Of a stretch of 64,000 nt of DNA, positions 39,051-46,997 are shown in pieces. Source of the stretch: Vitreimonas flagellata (GTDB taxonomy: Bacteria > Pseudomonadota > Alphaproteobacteria > Caulobacterales > Aquidulcibacteraceae); NCBI RefSeq assembly GCF_004634425.1, contig NZ_SBJL01000001.1, positions 655,001 to 719,000 of the forward strand. Reading direction: 5' to 3'. The position numbers were made by a program, and so were the translations under genes. How positions within the stretch are numbered: position 1 is the stretch's first letter; every line of letters starts with the position of its first letter. The notes beneath the pieces are model-generated. The model had not been told where the DNA came from. It searched no databases and saw nothing but the letters and a program-made list of their open reading frames with translations.

Positions 39051-39095
39051 TGGCGCGAGTGACGGGGCTCGAACCCGCGACCTCCGGCGTGACAG
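39051..39095 (-). other. Orphan 3' part of tRNA-Asp, att-site scar
   Basis: The minus strand holds the anticodon loop CTGTCAC (anticodon GTC), 3' anticodon stem GCCGG, variable AGGTC, T arm GCGGGTTCGAGCCCCGT, acceptor 3' strand CACTCGC, discriminator G and CCA of a tRNA-Asp. The 5' half is absent: upstream of the loop the sequence is CAGTC, which cannot pair. A 45-nt fragment starting at the anticodon loop is the classical product of site-specific integration at a tRNA 3' end, so this is probably the distal attachment site of the island to the right. Confidence 0.85.
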
Positions 39096-39126
39096 GACTG
39101 AAAAAACTGAACAAAATCAAGCACTG

Positions 39127-39215
39127 TTCCATCAAATGACCGAATTCTGGCGCCTATATAAATCAATGACTTAGCGCTAAGCGATGGAACGCTATTATGG
39201 GAAATTCCATCAAAT
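39127..39215. repeat. 11-bp direct repeat pair with central palindrome next to the att scar
   Basis: TTCCATCAAAT occurs at 39127-39137 and 39205-39215; between them the 10-bp perfect palindrome TTAGCGCTAA occupies 39171-39180. The interval is more AT-rich than its surroundings. Arm-type recombinase or excisionase sites would look like this, but no protein evidence supports it. Confidence 0.35.
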
Positions 39216-39319
39216 TGTGACGCCGTTTTTGGCGCCCAAAGTTGCCCTTCGTGGCCCCCCACACCCTTATGCGCATCGCGTGGAGCGAATACGGGACGCT
39301 TGCAACGGTCCTCGTCCCT

Positions 39320-39352
39320 ATTGCATGATATTTTAATAACGTTTCTTGCAAT
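39320..39352. promoter_or_regulatory. Possible AbiE operator/promoter
   Basis: Inverted hexamers ATTGCA (39320-39325) and TGCAAT (39347-39352) flank an AT-rich core TGATATTTTAATAACG just 38 bp before the antitoxin start. AbiEi antitoxins are known to autorepress by binding inverted repeats upstream of their operon, so this is a reasonable operator candidate. Confidence 0.35.
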
Positions 39353-39390
39353 GTGATGCGGCCTTACTATCTTCGCCGAGTAGGAAAAGC

Positions 39391-39987
39391 ATGTCCGCTC
39401 TGAACCCTCTCCGAAAGCACCTGCGTCCAGGTCAGGTCTACCGCCGCAAGGAGCTTGCGCGGTGGTCAAAGGCTGTCGATCGCCATCTGGCGCAGCTGGT
39501 CGAAGAAGGCCGGCTCGAGAAGGTGTCAGGCGGTCTTTATATGGTCCCGCGCGAAACGCGGTTTGGCAAAGCAGCCGCGGCGGATGAGGAGCTGGTCGGC
39601 GCCTTCCTCGGCGACGATCGCTATCTGCTCGTCTCACCCAATGCTTATAACGGTCTCGGGGTGGGTACGACGCAACTCTACAACGCGCCGGTCGTCTATA
39701 ATCGCAAGCGCCATGGCCGGCTCGACCTCGATGGGCGGCCTTATGAATTCCGGCGCCGGATGTCTTTCCCAAAGACGGTCAGCGCGGAATTCCTGTTGGT
39801 CGACCTCCTCCACAACCTCGACCGGTTGGCAGAAGACACCGACGCCGTTCGAGAGCGTGCGTTGGCGCGTGCTGCGGAGATGGACGCAACGCGTTTGTCG
39901 AAGGCTGTTCACGACTACGACTCCGCAAGGGTTCGTCGATTGCTTGCGCCGGTGCTCGAGGACGACAACGCAGGTCTCGCGGCATGA
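39391..39987 (+). CDS. AbiEi-type antitoxin (type IV toxin-antitoxin)
   Basis: The 198-residue product has an N-terminal winged-helix part (RPGQVYRRKELARWSKAVDRHLAQLVEEGRLEKVSGGLYMVP), as in AbiEi antitoxins, followed by the C-terminal domain with LVSPNAYNGLGVGTTQLYN and FPKTVSAEFLLVDLLHNLDRLAED. It starts MSALNPLRK with AGGAAAAGC upstream. Its stop overlaps the start of the toxin gene by 4 nt (ATGA). AbiEi represses the operon and counteracts AbiEii; the module gives abortive phage resistance and element maintenance in studied systems. Confidence 0.85.
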   Translation: MSALNPLRKHLRPGQVYRRKELARWSKAVDRHLAQLVEEGRLEKVSGGLYMVPRETRFGKAAAADEELVGAFLGDDRYLLVSPNAYNGLGVGTTQLYNAPVVYNRKRHGRLDLDGRPYEFRRRMSFPKTVSAEFLLVDLLHNLDRLAEDTDAVRERALARAAEMDATRLSKAVHDYDSARVRRLLAPVLEDDNAGLAA

Positions 39988-40922
39988 GACTTCTCCACGA
40001 GGAGCCGGACTTCGCCGATCTTTTGGCCGTCACCGGTCGGAGCCTCGGCACCGATCCAAGCCTCGTGGAGAAGGATTATTGGATCATGCATGCGCTTTGG
40101 GGTCTACAGCAGCTTGGCAGACGGTTTGAACTCAAGGGCGGGACATCGCTTTCCAAAGGCTACGGCATTATCGATCGCTTCTCTGAAGACATCGATATCC
40201 GTATCGAGCCGCCGGCAGACCTGCCCGTTGGGGCCAATCACGACAAAGAACACCATGCTGAGGCGCGACGCGCCTTCTATGACGGGTTGGCGCAATCCAT
40301 CGTCATCTCGGGGTTTGGCAAGGTCGAGCGCGACACTGCGTTCGATGACACACGCTATCGAAGCGGCGGCGTGCGGCTCCTCTACCAAAGCGCTTTCCCA
40401 CTGCCCGCGGGCATCAAACAAGGCGTGCTGCTAGAAGCCGGGTTCGATCAGGTAGCGCCCAATCGTCCGCGTGACATTTCATCATGGGCCTACGACGCTG
40501 CGTCGCGTGCCGGCGTCACCGACATCATTGATAACAGAGCCCTGGGCGTCCCCTGCTACGAGCCAGGCTACACGCTCGTTGAAAAGCTGCAGACGATTTC
40601 CACCAAGCACCGCCAACACCAAGCGACTGGGAAGATGCCGCAGAACTTCATGCGGCACTATTATGACGTCTATTGCTTGCTAGCCGATCGCGACGTGCAA
40701 AGTTTCATCGGGACCGCACTCTATGTGGCGCACAAAGCCAAACGATTTCCAGCTGCGGATAATCAGGACATTGCCGCCAATGATGCGTTCGTGCTCTCCG
40801 ACACCTCGATCCGAAGCGCGTACGAGGCCGCTTACGTTTCGACCTCAGCGCTGTATTTCCGTGGGCAACCGACTTTTGGCGAGCTGCTTGAACGGATTCA
40901 TCGCGATGCGCCTCGCCTATAA
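39984..40922 (+). CDS. AbiEii/AbiGii-type nucleotidyltransferase toxin
   Basis: The 312-residue product carries the nucleotidyltransferase motif RFELKGGTSLSKGYGIIDRFSEDIDIRI (GGTSLSK ... SEDIDI), the hallmark of AbiEii/AbiGii toxins, and later TLVEKLQTISTKHRQHQ and FMRHYYDVYCLLAD, also family motifs. Such toxins transfer nucleotides to tRNA or other targets and halt growth. It forms a translationally coupled pair with the upstream antitoxin. Both genes appear intact. Confidence 0.88.
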   Translation: MRLLHEEPDFADLLAVTGRSLGTDPSLVEKDYWIMHALWGLQQLGRRFELKGGTSLSKGYGIIDRFSEDIDIRIEPPADLPVGANHDKEHHAEARRAFYDGLAQSIVISGFGKVERDTAFDDTRYRSGGVRLLYQSAFPLPAGIKQGVLLEAGFDQVAPNRPRDISSWAYDAASRAGVTDIIDNRALGVPCYEPGYTLVEKLQTISTKHRQHQATGKMPQNFMRHYYDVYCLLADRDVQSFIGTALYVAHKAKRFPAADNQDIAANDAFVLSDTSIRSAYEAAYVSTSALYFRGQPTFGELLERIHRDAPRL

Positions 40923-41093
40923 GCGCGGGACTTAGCGCTTGCGTTTCTTGAGCGCGAACAACTGGCGCCCGGCGATCGCCCGTGATGATGCGGCGCCCAC
41001 CTGAGGCTGCCGTCGCGCGTGTTTCATGTGGAACGTATGCGGAACGATCTCGCGCCAGCGCACCCTGCGGCTGGATCATTCGCTGTCATTGGG

Positions 41094-41318
41094 TCAGGCG
41101 TAGGCGATCGTCTCGAGCGCTGAAGTCGCATCACCACGAGAAGTGTAGCGCCCGACAAGCGCGCCCGGACCAGCGAGCGCCTTCGGCCGGAACATGTGGA
41201 ATTTCTTGTCGCCGCCTTTGACCAGCTGAAAGACGCGGCCATTGAGGCGGCAATAGAGACCGCGATGCGCGTCTCGGCCATTGGCTCGATCGATGAAACC
41301 GGTCGAGGACTTGCGCAT
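41094..41318 (-). CDS. Small hypothetical protein
   Basis: A 74-residue product starting MRKSSTGFIDRANGRDAHRG. Codon use is clean (mostly G/C at third positions, TAC for Tyr, ATC for Ile), which supports translation. It contains RLNGRVFQLVKGGDKKFHMFRPKAL. No family recognised and no membrane segment. The flanks 40923-41093 and 41319-41468 show no supported gene. Confidence 0.5.
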   Translation of the reverse strand: MRKSSTGFIDRANGRDAHRGLYCRLNGRVFQLVKGGDKKFHMFRPKALAGPGALVGRYTSRGDATSALETIAYA

Positions 41319-41468
41319 TTTGGACCGCAACCTAGACTTTCAACGCCTCAAAGCGGTCGAAGTCTGCACAACGGGGCGGGTTCCGGGGGGGATCGCATGG
41401 CTAGGTCGACCTGGGCTGCGAGCGCTTACGCTCACGCTTTGATTTCAACGCAGCGCCGATAACGCGCG

Positions 41469-44400
41469 ATGTCCGATCTCCATCGCAAGCACGCCATAGC
41501 CAAACTTTCCGTGCGTAGTCCGTTCGTGCGCGAGTTCGAACAACGGGCCCAAGGATCGAAGGTGGAGCCCAGCGACGACGAGATTGTGCACATCCTTCGC
41601 TGCATTATCGTGACAGCGCCAAATGCACGCTTGACCACCGTCGAGGGCCTCGGCCGCGCAATGTTCACCCAATATGATGTGGCGCGCGCTTGGCCCGTCA
41701 AACGCGGCGGCAAAATCATCAACGCCAGTACCATCTGCAGCGTGATCAAAGGCAAGCAGAAGATCCCGGATTACCAATTGCTGCATCGCGGCTTGCTGAT
41801 CGAAGCGGCCGTGGCGTTGAAATACAAAACTGAAGACGCCCCCGCTTTAATGGCGGCGATCCGCACGCCGCAATCTTCGCTGAAAGAATGCGTCAACGCC
41901 GCGTTTTTCTTTGGCACCGACACCGATGTTCCGCTTCGACCCTTGATCGCTTCGCCGCTTTCATTGCCGGCTTATTGGGAGGGGCGCGACGACGATACGC
42001 CAGCACCGCCGGCAAAATTGTTGGCCGAACGGGTCCGCACCGCGCTGCGTGATGACGCCGAACGCATCTTCTACATTCATGGCGCGCCCTTCTCGGCCAA
42101 GCGGGAAATCCTCAAATCTGTCGTGCGCGGTCTGGAAGACGGATTCCTCGTGCGCTCGGATCGAAAACGCATGCCTGCTCTGGCGCTCGCCGCCGAAGCG
42201 GTCAGCACCAAAGTGTTCGTCGATCGTGTTTTTCAGTTCTTCGCCGCAAACATTCCAGCCGCCGATACGCTGCGCGAGAGCCTCGACACTGACGGCAAGA
42301 TCGCCTTCATCCGTGCAAGCGCCAAAGCGACACCGGTGCTGTTTATCGTGGCCGATATCGAGCCGTTCGACGCTGACGCCATGATCCGGCGCCTGCGCGG
42401 TGATCGCATCGGCGACGTTCTGCAAGCCGTCATCGAGGGGCATCCCGACACACGCGTTGTGATTGCCGGAGGTGAGAACGTACACCCGCCCAATGGGGAA
42501 AGCCTGCCGACCGCGTTCTGGCGCACGGCGGCCGTTCCTATCCAAGTGCACGCCTCGCCCGACGAATATTTGCGCGCGCTGCAGATTCTTGGCCCCACGC
42601 TCACCAAGCGATTTGCCCGCCACGTCTCAGCGGAGCTTGCCTCTCCCGACACGCCGGGCGCGAACGACTTTCTTCTCGACGCTTTGACGATGCGCTTGGC
42701 TATCGGCATTTTTGAACAGAGCAAGCCCGGTAAGCTCGCGGTCGAAGCCGGTCGGTTGAGCGCTGCCCTACGCAACAATTCCGCCCAAGACGTTTTCGAT
42801 TGCGCCTGGGAGGCTTTGCTGACCCCCATGGATCGGTTGGCGTTCGGCTTAATTGCTGCAAGCCATGACGGACTGCGCTGTTCCACCTTCGTGCGGCTGC
42901 TGACCGCAATGCGCGCGCTGGATTCCACGACAGCTATGCATGACGCGATCGACGCGTTCGATTGCAGTCCTGCTGCCTTGACCGCATGGGCGCGCCGCCA
43001 CGGCTCGTTTGTGCGGGTGCGCGACGACGACGCCGAGGACCCCTCGGTCTATTTCCGCGACCAGATCCGTCGTCTCGTCTTGAAGACCTGGATGCGTGAA
43101 GATGCCAATCAAGCACGCGATGGTTTCTGGTGTATCGCCCGCGAAGCGCTGGACCAGGCGCATCAGCACCAATTCAGCGGCGGCGGCGACGCTGAAGACA
43201 CCGCGTTCGGCCGCTATTTGCAGGCATTGCACGCCCTGCTGTCCTCCATCGACCCAGCGGGCCTCGCACACGCACCGCCATCGGCCGCGCCGGGTCCTGC
43301 GTTCGCGATATTACCCCCACTCGACTCACCGGCGACGCAACGCCCTTGCCCGCGCACGTCCTATCAGTACGCATGGGCCGAACTCTATTGTCACGAATTG
43401 CGCGGCGGCGGGCGCGCCATTGACGAACGTTATGGCGGACCCGCGACGCAATTGGCGGCGCTGCTTGTTTTCCTGACACCGGACAAACCCTGGGCGGCGT
43501 TTGAAACAAGCGACACCTGGTTCAGCGAACCGCTTTATCCCCAAGGCATGCCGGTGGCCGCCATTGTATTGCGTCCGCCGCACCAATTGGCGCTGCTCAC
43601 CGAGATCGCGGTCGCGGCGTTGCGCGCGCAGCGGTTTGCGCTGCTGTTAAATATTCTCAAACTGGCTGAAGGCTTGCCGCGCGATACGCTGCAACGCGCC
43701 GATTGGGTTCGCCTCCAGCGCATACGCTTGACGTTAAGTCTGCTGCATTGCGGCGATCCCGCGATCAAGGCGCGCACACTGCGCAGAAGCGAGGAGAAAC
43801 TTCCCGACGAGGTTAAGCGCTACAAGCTGGAATGGGCGGAAAGCCTTGCGCAATCTTTGCTGAACGATTTGAGCGGCCGCGATGATGTGGATTCGATCAT
43901 CGCGCGCGGAAAGCTCAATATGCGCATCGGCGAAATCCGTCACTGGCTCGGCAGGCGCGGCGGCGCGGGTTTGGCCTATATGGAAGGGTATCGGGCTGAA
44001 CGCGCGTTGGGCGGCGACGGCGGTATCGATGCGTTGAAAGTAACGCCCGGGCGCGGCATCCGTACCGCAGTGCGGTATCTGCTTTCGCGCAGTCCCACAC
44101 CCTATGAAGTGCTAGAGTTTGAAGACAAACTCGCCTGGCCTGCGCTCGGGGCCACACATGACGACGCAACACTCCGGCTGGTGCGCAGCTTCGCGGAAAT
44201 CAACAAACGACGGGCGCGCGGCGGGGCGGTGCGCGATCGACTCTTGGCCAAACTCGACGACGCACGCATCCTTTTGCACACCGGCAAATATTCCGCAGCC
44301 TGCGCCGCGGTCGCCATCGCCGAAAAACTCGCCGAACAAGGCGGCGCCGCGTTCGAAACCGTGCTCGAACTCGATGAATTGCGGCTGGCGGTGTTGATCG

Positions 44401-44726
44401 AACAGGCGATGCGCGACACCCACGCACAAATTATGGATGCCGAGCGCGCGACTCAGATGCGCCTCGCCATCGAAACCGCGCTGCAGCACCTGCGTAAGCT
44501 GGCGCATACCCCACTCGCGGAATGCATCCTGCTCAGCGCTGAGACCAACGCGTACATTGCTTTCAGCCGCCTCTTTGCACCGGTTTCGCCGGAATCACGC
44601 CAGCACTTGGTAAACGCCCACGAGCGCCTCCTTGAGGCGATTGACGCTACGAACGAGCATGGCGTCCTGCTCTTGGCGCCGCGTCTGGCGCTGATGAAAA
44701 CTGGTCTTGAATCAATCCTCGACTGA
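41469..44726 (+). CDS. Large STAND-like protein with degenerate P-loop, unknown function
   Basis: The 1085-residue product has no family I can name. Residues 1-150 form a helical domain (DDEIVHILRCIIVTAPNARLT, TICSVIKGKQKIPDYQLLHR) that might bind DNA or a partner. Residues 190-340 look like a P-loop NTPase: ERIFYIHGAPFSAKREILKSVV is in Walker A position but has A-K-R instead of G-K-S/T (K211 is the only retained core residue), and TPVLFIVADIEPFD is a Walker B-like strand; HPDTRVVIAGGEN resembles the STAND sensor strand. The remainder, about 700 residues, is helical and rich in Leu/Ala/Arg, like TPR or other superhelical repeats. This architecture fits STAND-type sensors. It heads a run of unrecognised plus-strand genes (45058-49157). 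Confidence 0.6.
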   Translation: MSDLHRKHAIAKLSVRSPFVREFEQRAQGSKVEPSDDEIVHILRCIIVTAPNARLTTVEGLGRAMFTQYDVARAWPVKRGGKIINASTICSVIKGKQKIPDYQLLHRGLLIEAAVALKYKTEDAPALMAAIRTPQSSLKECVNAAFFFGTDTDVPLRPLIASPLSLPAYWEGRDDDTPAPPAKLLAERVRTALRDDAERIFYIHGAPFSAKREILKSVVRGLEDGFLVRSDRKRMPALALAAEAVSTKVFVDRVFQFFAANIPAADTLRESLDTDGKIAFIRASAKATPVLFIVADIEPFDADAMIRRLRGDRIGDVLQAVIEGHPDTRVVIAGGENVHPPNGESLPTAFWRTAAVPIQVHASPDEYLRALQILGPTLTKRFARHVSAELASPDTPGANDFLLDALTMRLAIGIFEQSKPGKLAVEAGRLSAALRNNSAQDVFDCAWEALLTPMDRLAFGLIAASHDGLRCSTFVRLLTAMRALDSTTAMHDAIDAFDCSPAALTAWARRHGSFVRVRDDDAEDPSVYFRDQIRRLVLKTWMREDANQARDGFWCIAREALDQAHQHQFSGGGDAEDTAFGRYLQALHALLSSIDPAGLAHAPPSAAPGPAFAILPPLDSPATQRPCPRTSYQYAWAELYCHELRGGGRAIDERYGGPATQLAALLVFLTPDKPWAAFETSDTWFSEPLYPQGMPVAAIVLRPPHQLALLTEIAVAALRAQRFALLLNILKLAEGLPRDTLQRADWVRLQRIRLTLSLLHCGDPAIKARTLRRSEEKLPDEVKRYKLEWAESLAQSLLNDLSGRDDVDSIIARGKLNMRIGEIRHWLGRRGGAGLAYMEGYRAERALGGDGGIDALKVTPGRGIRTAVRYLLSRSPTPYEVLEFEDKLAWPALGATHDDATLRLVRSFAEINKRRARGGAVRDRLLAKLDDARILLHTGKYSAACAAVAIAEKLAEQGGAAFETVLELDELRLAVLIEQAMRDTHAQIMDAERATQMRLAIETALQHLRKLAHTPLAECILLSAETNAYIAFSRLFAPVSPESRQHLVNAHERLLEAIDATNEHGVLLLAPRLALMKTGLESILD

Positions 44727-45057
44727 GACGTTGCGCCCGATTTTCCCCGGATTCACGCGCGTGCGTCTGCGCTTTGCAAACGGCGCACACGCTTGCGCAC
44801 GACAGCGAAACGACCGCGATTTTCGATAAGCGCGATTTCAAAATGATCTGATCGACGGCGCGCGTTTGCGCCCGCGCAGAAATCCGACGCCTTCCGAGCG
44901 GTGCGCTTTTCAAATGCGCGCAACGCGTCTCAGACTGCCTCCATCGTCAACAACAATGCGAGGATGCCTTCAATGAACCTGCACCTGACAACAGCGCTCG
45001 ATCTCGCGCTTCGGCTTGCACTCGTACTGGCACAGGACACCCTGTCGGGAGGCTCAC
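44727..45057 (+). other. 331-bp gap with one possible leader peptide
   Basis: No standard gene. A small frame at 44973-45074 encodes 33 residues (MNLHLTTALDLALRLALVLA then QDTLSGGSHDGVS), preceded by GAGGATGCC as a possible ribosome binding site and overlapping the next gene start by 17 nt. It is hydrophobic in the middle and may be a leader peptide or chance. Upstream of it the interval (44727-44972) shows nothing convincing. Confidence 0.3.
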
Positions 45058-46026
45058 ATGACGGCGTATCGTGATATCGTCAGCGCATCGACTGACGATG
45101 ACCAATTCCAAATCCTGCATCACCGCAAAAGCCTCGCGCTCATCGAGGACGGTGAACAGGTTCGCGCTTATCTGCGCGCGATCGAGCGCACGTTTAAGAC
45201 TTACGCACCCGAGGGCGCCGCGAAGCTGAAGCTCCTGGCGCAAGTGCGCCGCGACGACCGTGAAATCATCAAAGGCGCCAGCGTGCTGTTCACGCCAGAA
45301 TCCGCACCAGGGCGCCTGTTGGCGCTGACCGTCGTGTTGAACGGAGTCAGCAAGCACGAGCGCACCGCTTTTCACGGCCGCACGGTCGGGCAGGACAAAG
45401 CGCGCGGCGTGCTCGGCGTACGCCGCCCCATCGCCGACGATGTGCAAAACCGCGTGCGCATGAAGCGGATCAAATTCGTCGGCGGCGACCTTTATCTCGA
45501 ATTGCTCGACGCCACCGCTGGCGAAACGCCATATCTTTATACGGGCGATGAATGGCGCGATACCACCGCCGGCGTAATTGTGCCCAAACCGATGGCGCCG
45601 CGCGCGACGGCGACAAAGGCCGAACGCGCCTCGACAACGCCAACGCCCGCAAATGACAGTGGTCTAGCGGCGACGCTCTCAGATCGCGCGTTGCGCACCG
45701 CGAGCGCTGCACTTCTCTCGGTGCTCGCGTCGACCATGAGTGAGGCCGCGGAAGCCAACGCTGCGCCTGCGGAGGAGCCGACGACGACAGATTTCGTCGG
45801 CGGCGAGCTGGCGCCGGTGGATCCCGCCAAGGAGATCACCGTGCTCTCGCCGCTCGACCAGAGCGCAAACCTCTCGCAGCCGCGCGAGTTCAGCCGCCAT
45901 GAAGTGCAGCTCGACGTCTCCGCCGAGGTGTCGAAATGGCTGAAGCCATTTTTGGGCTCGTTCGACGTTTCGCTGAAGGGGTCATCCGCGCGCTATCGCG
46001 AAGGTCTTGATCCCAAGGAGGAATAG
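45058..46026 (+). CDS. Hypothetical protein with two-domain layout, STAND cluster
   Basis: A 322-residue product starting MTAYRDIVSASTDDD with GGGAGG as ribosome binding site. The N-terminal 170 residues look globular (YLRAIERTFKTYAPEGAAKLKLLAQ, GRLLALTVVLNGVSKHER); residues of about 180-255 are an Ala/Thr/Pro-rich linker that includes a mildly hydrophobic stretch (ASAALLSVLASTMSEAAEA); the C-terminal 65 residues end in LKPFLGSFDVSLKGSSARYREGLD. No family recognised. It follows the STAND-like gene on the same strand and ends at a strong hairpin. Confidence 0.55.
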   Translation: MTAYRDIVSASTDDDQFQILHHRKSLALIEDGEQVRAYLRAIERTFKTYAPEGAAKLKLLAQVRRDDREIIKGASVLFTPESAPGRLLALTVVLNGVSKHERTAFHGRTVGQDKARGVLGVRRPIADDVQNRVRMKRIKFVGGDLYLELLDATAGETPYLYTGDEWRDTTAGVIVPKPMAPRATATKAERASTTPTPANDSGLAATLSDRALRTASAALLSVLASTMSEAAEANAAPAEEPTTTDFVGGELAPVDPAKEITVLSPLDQSANLSQPREFSRHEVQLDVSAEVSKWLKPFLGSFDVSLKGSSARYREGLDPKEE

Positions 46027-46032
46027 TCCGTC

Positions 46033-46066
46033 ATCCGCGTCGCGCGCTAAGGCGCGCGGCGCGGAT
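46033..46066 (+). terminator. Strong hairpin after the 45058-46026 gene
   Basis: ATCCGCGTCGCGCGC and GCGCGCGGCGCGGAT form a 15-bp stem (one G-U pair in RNA) with a 4-nt loop TAAG, starting 7 nt after the stop codon. There is no T-run behind it, so it may act as a processing or Rho-associated signal rather than a full intrinsic terminator. Confidence 0.45.
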
Positions 46067-46195
46067 CGTCTCAACCTCGATCACTGGCGCCCGCCCTACC
46101 GACAATTTTTTTGCGTCGCCTTCAAGCAGCAGCTTTGGGGCGCGTCCTTGGGGTGGTGAGGGCTCTCGGCGGTCACGCTAAAATGGAATAGTGCG

Positions 46196-46987
46196 ATGGG
46201 TTCATCGTCAGATAAAATCAATGCGGCGCTCGCGAAGGCGCTCCGTAACGTCCCGGGCGAGGCGTTGCGCACCATGATTCTCCATCCGGAGTTTCAGACA
46301 ATTCTGCACGATCCCCGACGCGGGATACCTGCAGGGCCCGTATCGGAAGACGTCGCTTTTGGCTGCTGGGCGACGGTCGTCGCCTTCGCCTACACTTATC
46401 TAGGCGACTCCAACACAATGTGCGGCAATGACCCGGCCGAGCGCTACGCTATCGCCGCGCAAATCGGCGAGACCTTTCTCGAACGCCGTTTCCCCGGTAT
46501 GAATTTGGCGGCGCCGTTCGCACCAGATTCCCTGCTGGGGTATTTGCGGACGTCCGGATATCGCGGCGTAAAGTCCGCAGGCAGAAAAGCCGTCGCCGCA
46601 AAAAAATACCAAGACGCCGCAGCACAAGAAGCCGATATCGCCGCGAAGGCAGAAGACCGATACCCGCCACAGGTGCGCCACACCGAAGAACGCGAATTGT
46701 CCTTTACGGACGTTCAGGGGCTTTTGACTTCCATCGACATCTCCGACCGTCCAGACGCCGCAGCACTCGCGGATCTGTGGCGTCTAGAAGGATCGCAGAG
46801 CGTCCGCATCGAACGCGATACGCTGCGCAATCACCCCACCTTCTCCGACCGCGACCCGCCGCTCTCCGATTCAGACGTAGAGACGCTGCGGGCGCTGCTG
46901 GTGCGCCGCCTAAAGGCCCGCCACAGCTCTCAACTTAAATCCGCGCTTATGACCGCGCCGACGCCCTTAAACAGCAAATCCGAATGA
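46196..46987 (+). CDS. Hypothetical protein, STAND cluster
   Basis: A 263-residue, mainly helical product starting MGSSSDKINAALAKALRNVPGEAL. The N-terminal half contains SEDVAFGCWATVVAFAYTYLGD and RYAIAAQIGETFLERRFPGMN; the middle is an Ala/Lys-rich coil (SAGRKAVAAKKYQDAAAQEADIAAKAED). No family recognised. It is 10 nt from the next gene, so those two are one transcript, probably with 48468-49157. Confidence 0.55.
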   Translation: MGSSSDKINAALAKALRNVPGEALRTMILHPEFQTILHDPRRGIPAGPVSEDVAFGCWATVVAFAYTYLGDSNTMCGNDPAERYAIAAQIGETFLERRFPGMNLAAPFAPDSLLGYLRTSGYRGVKSAGRKAVAAKKYQDAAAQEADIAAKAEDRYPPQVRHTEERELSFTDVQGLLTSIDISDRPDAAALADLWRLEGSQSVRIERDTLRNHPTFSDRDPPLSDSDVETLRALLVRRLKARHSSQLKSALMTAPTPLNSKSE

Positions 46988-46997
46988 AGAGCACATC

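Noticed and set aside
38903-39772. Long minus-strand open frame across the att scar and the antitoxin gene
   Set aside because: Composition is Arg/Ser/Gly-rich without family pattern, and it is antisense to the well-supported AbiEi antitoxin.
40932-41027. 31-residue basic peptide frame on the minus strand (MKHARRQPQVGAASSRAIAG...)
   Set aside because: Short, no ribosome binding site, and no supporting similarity; I could not tell it from chance or the tail of a decayed gene.
40705-41079. 124-residue minus-strand frame overlapping the toxin gene 3' end
   Set aside because: Mostly antisense to the toxin, with amino-acid composition typical of shadow frames.
41196-41462. Plus-strand 88-residue frame opposite the small minus-strand gene
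   Set aside because: The minus-strand frame has markedly better codon use; the plus frame ends in a low-quality tail.
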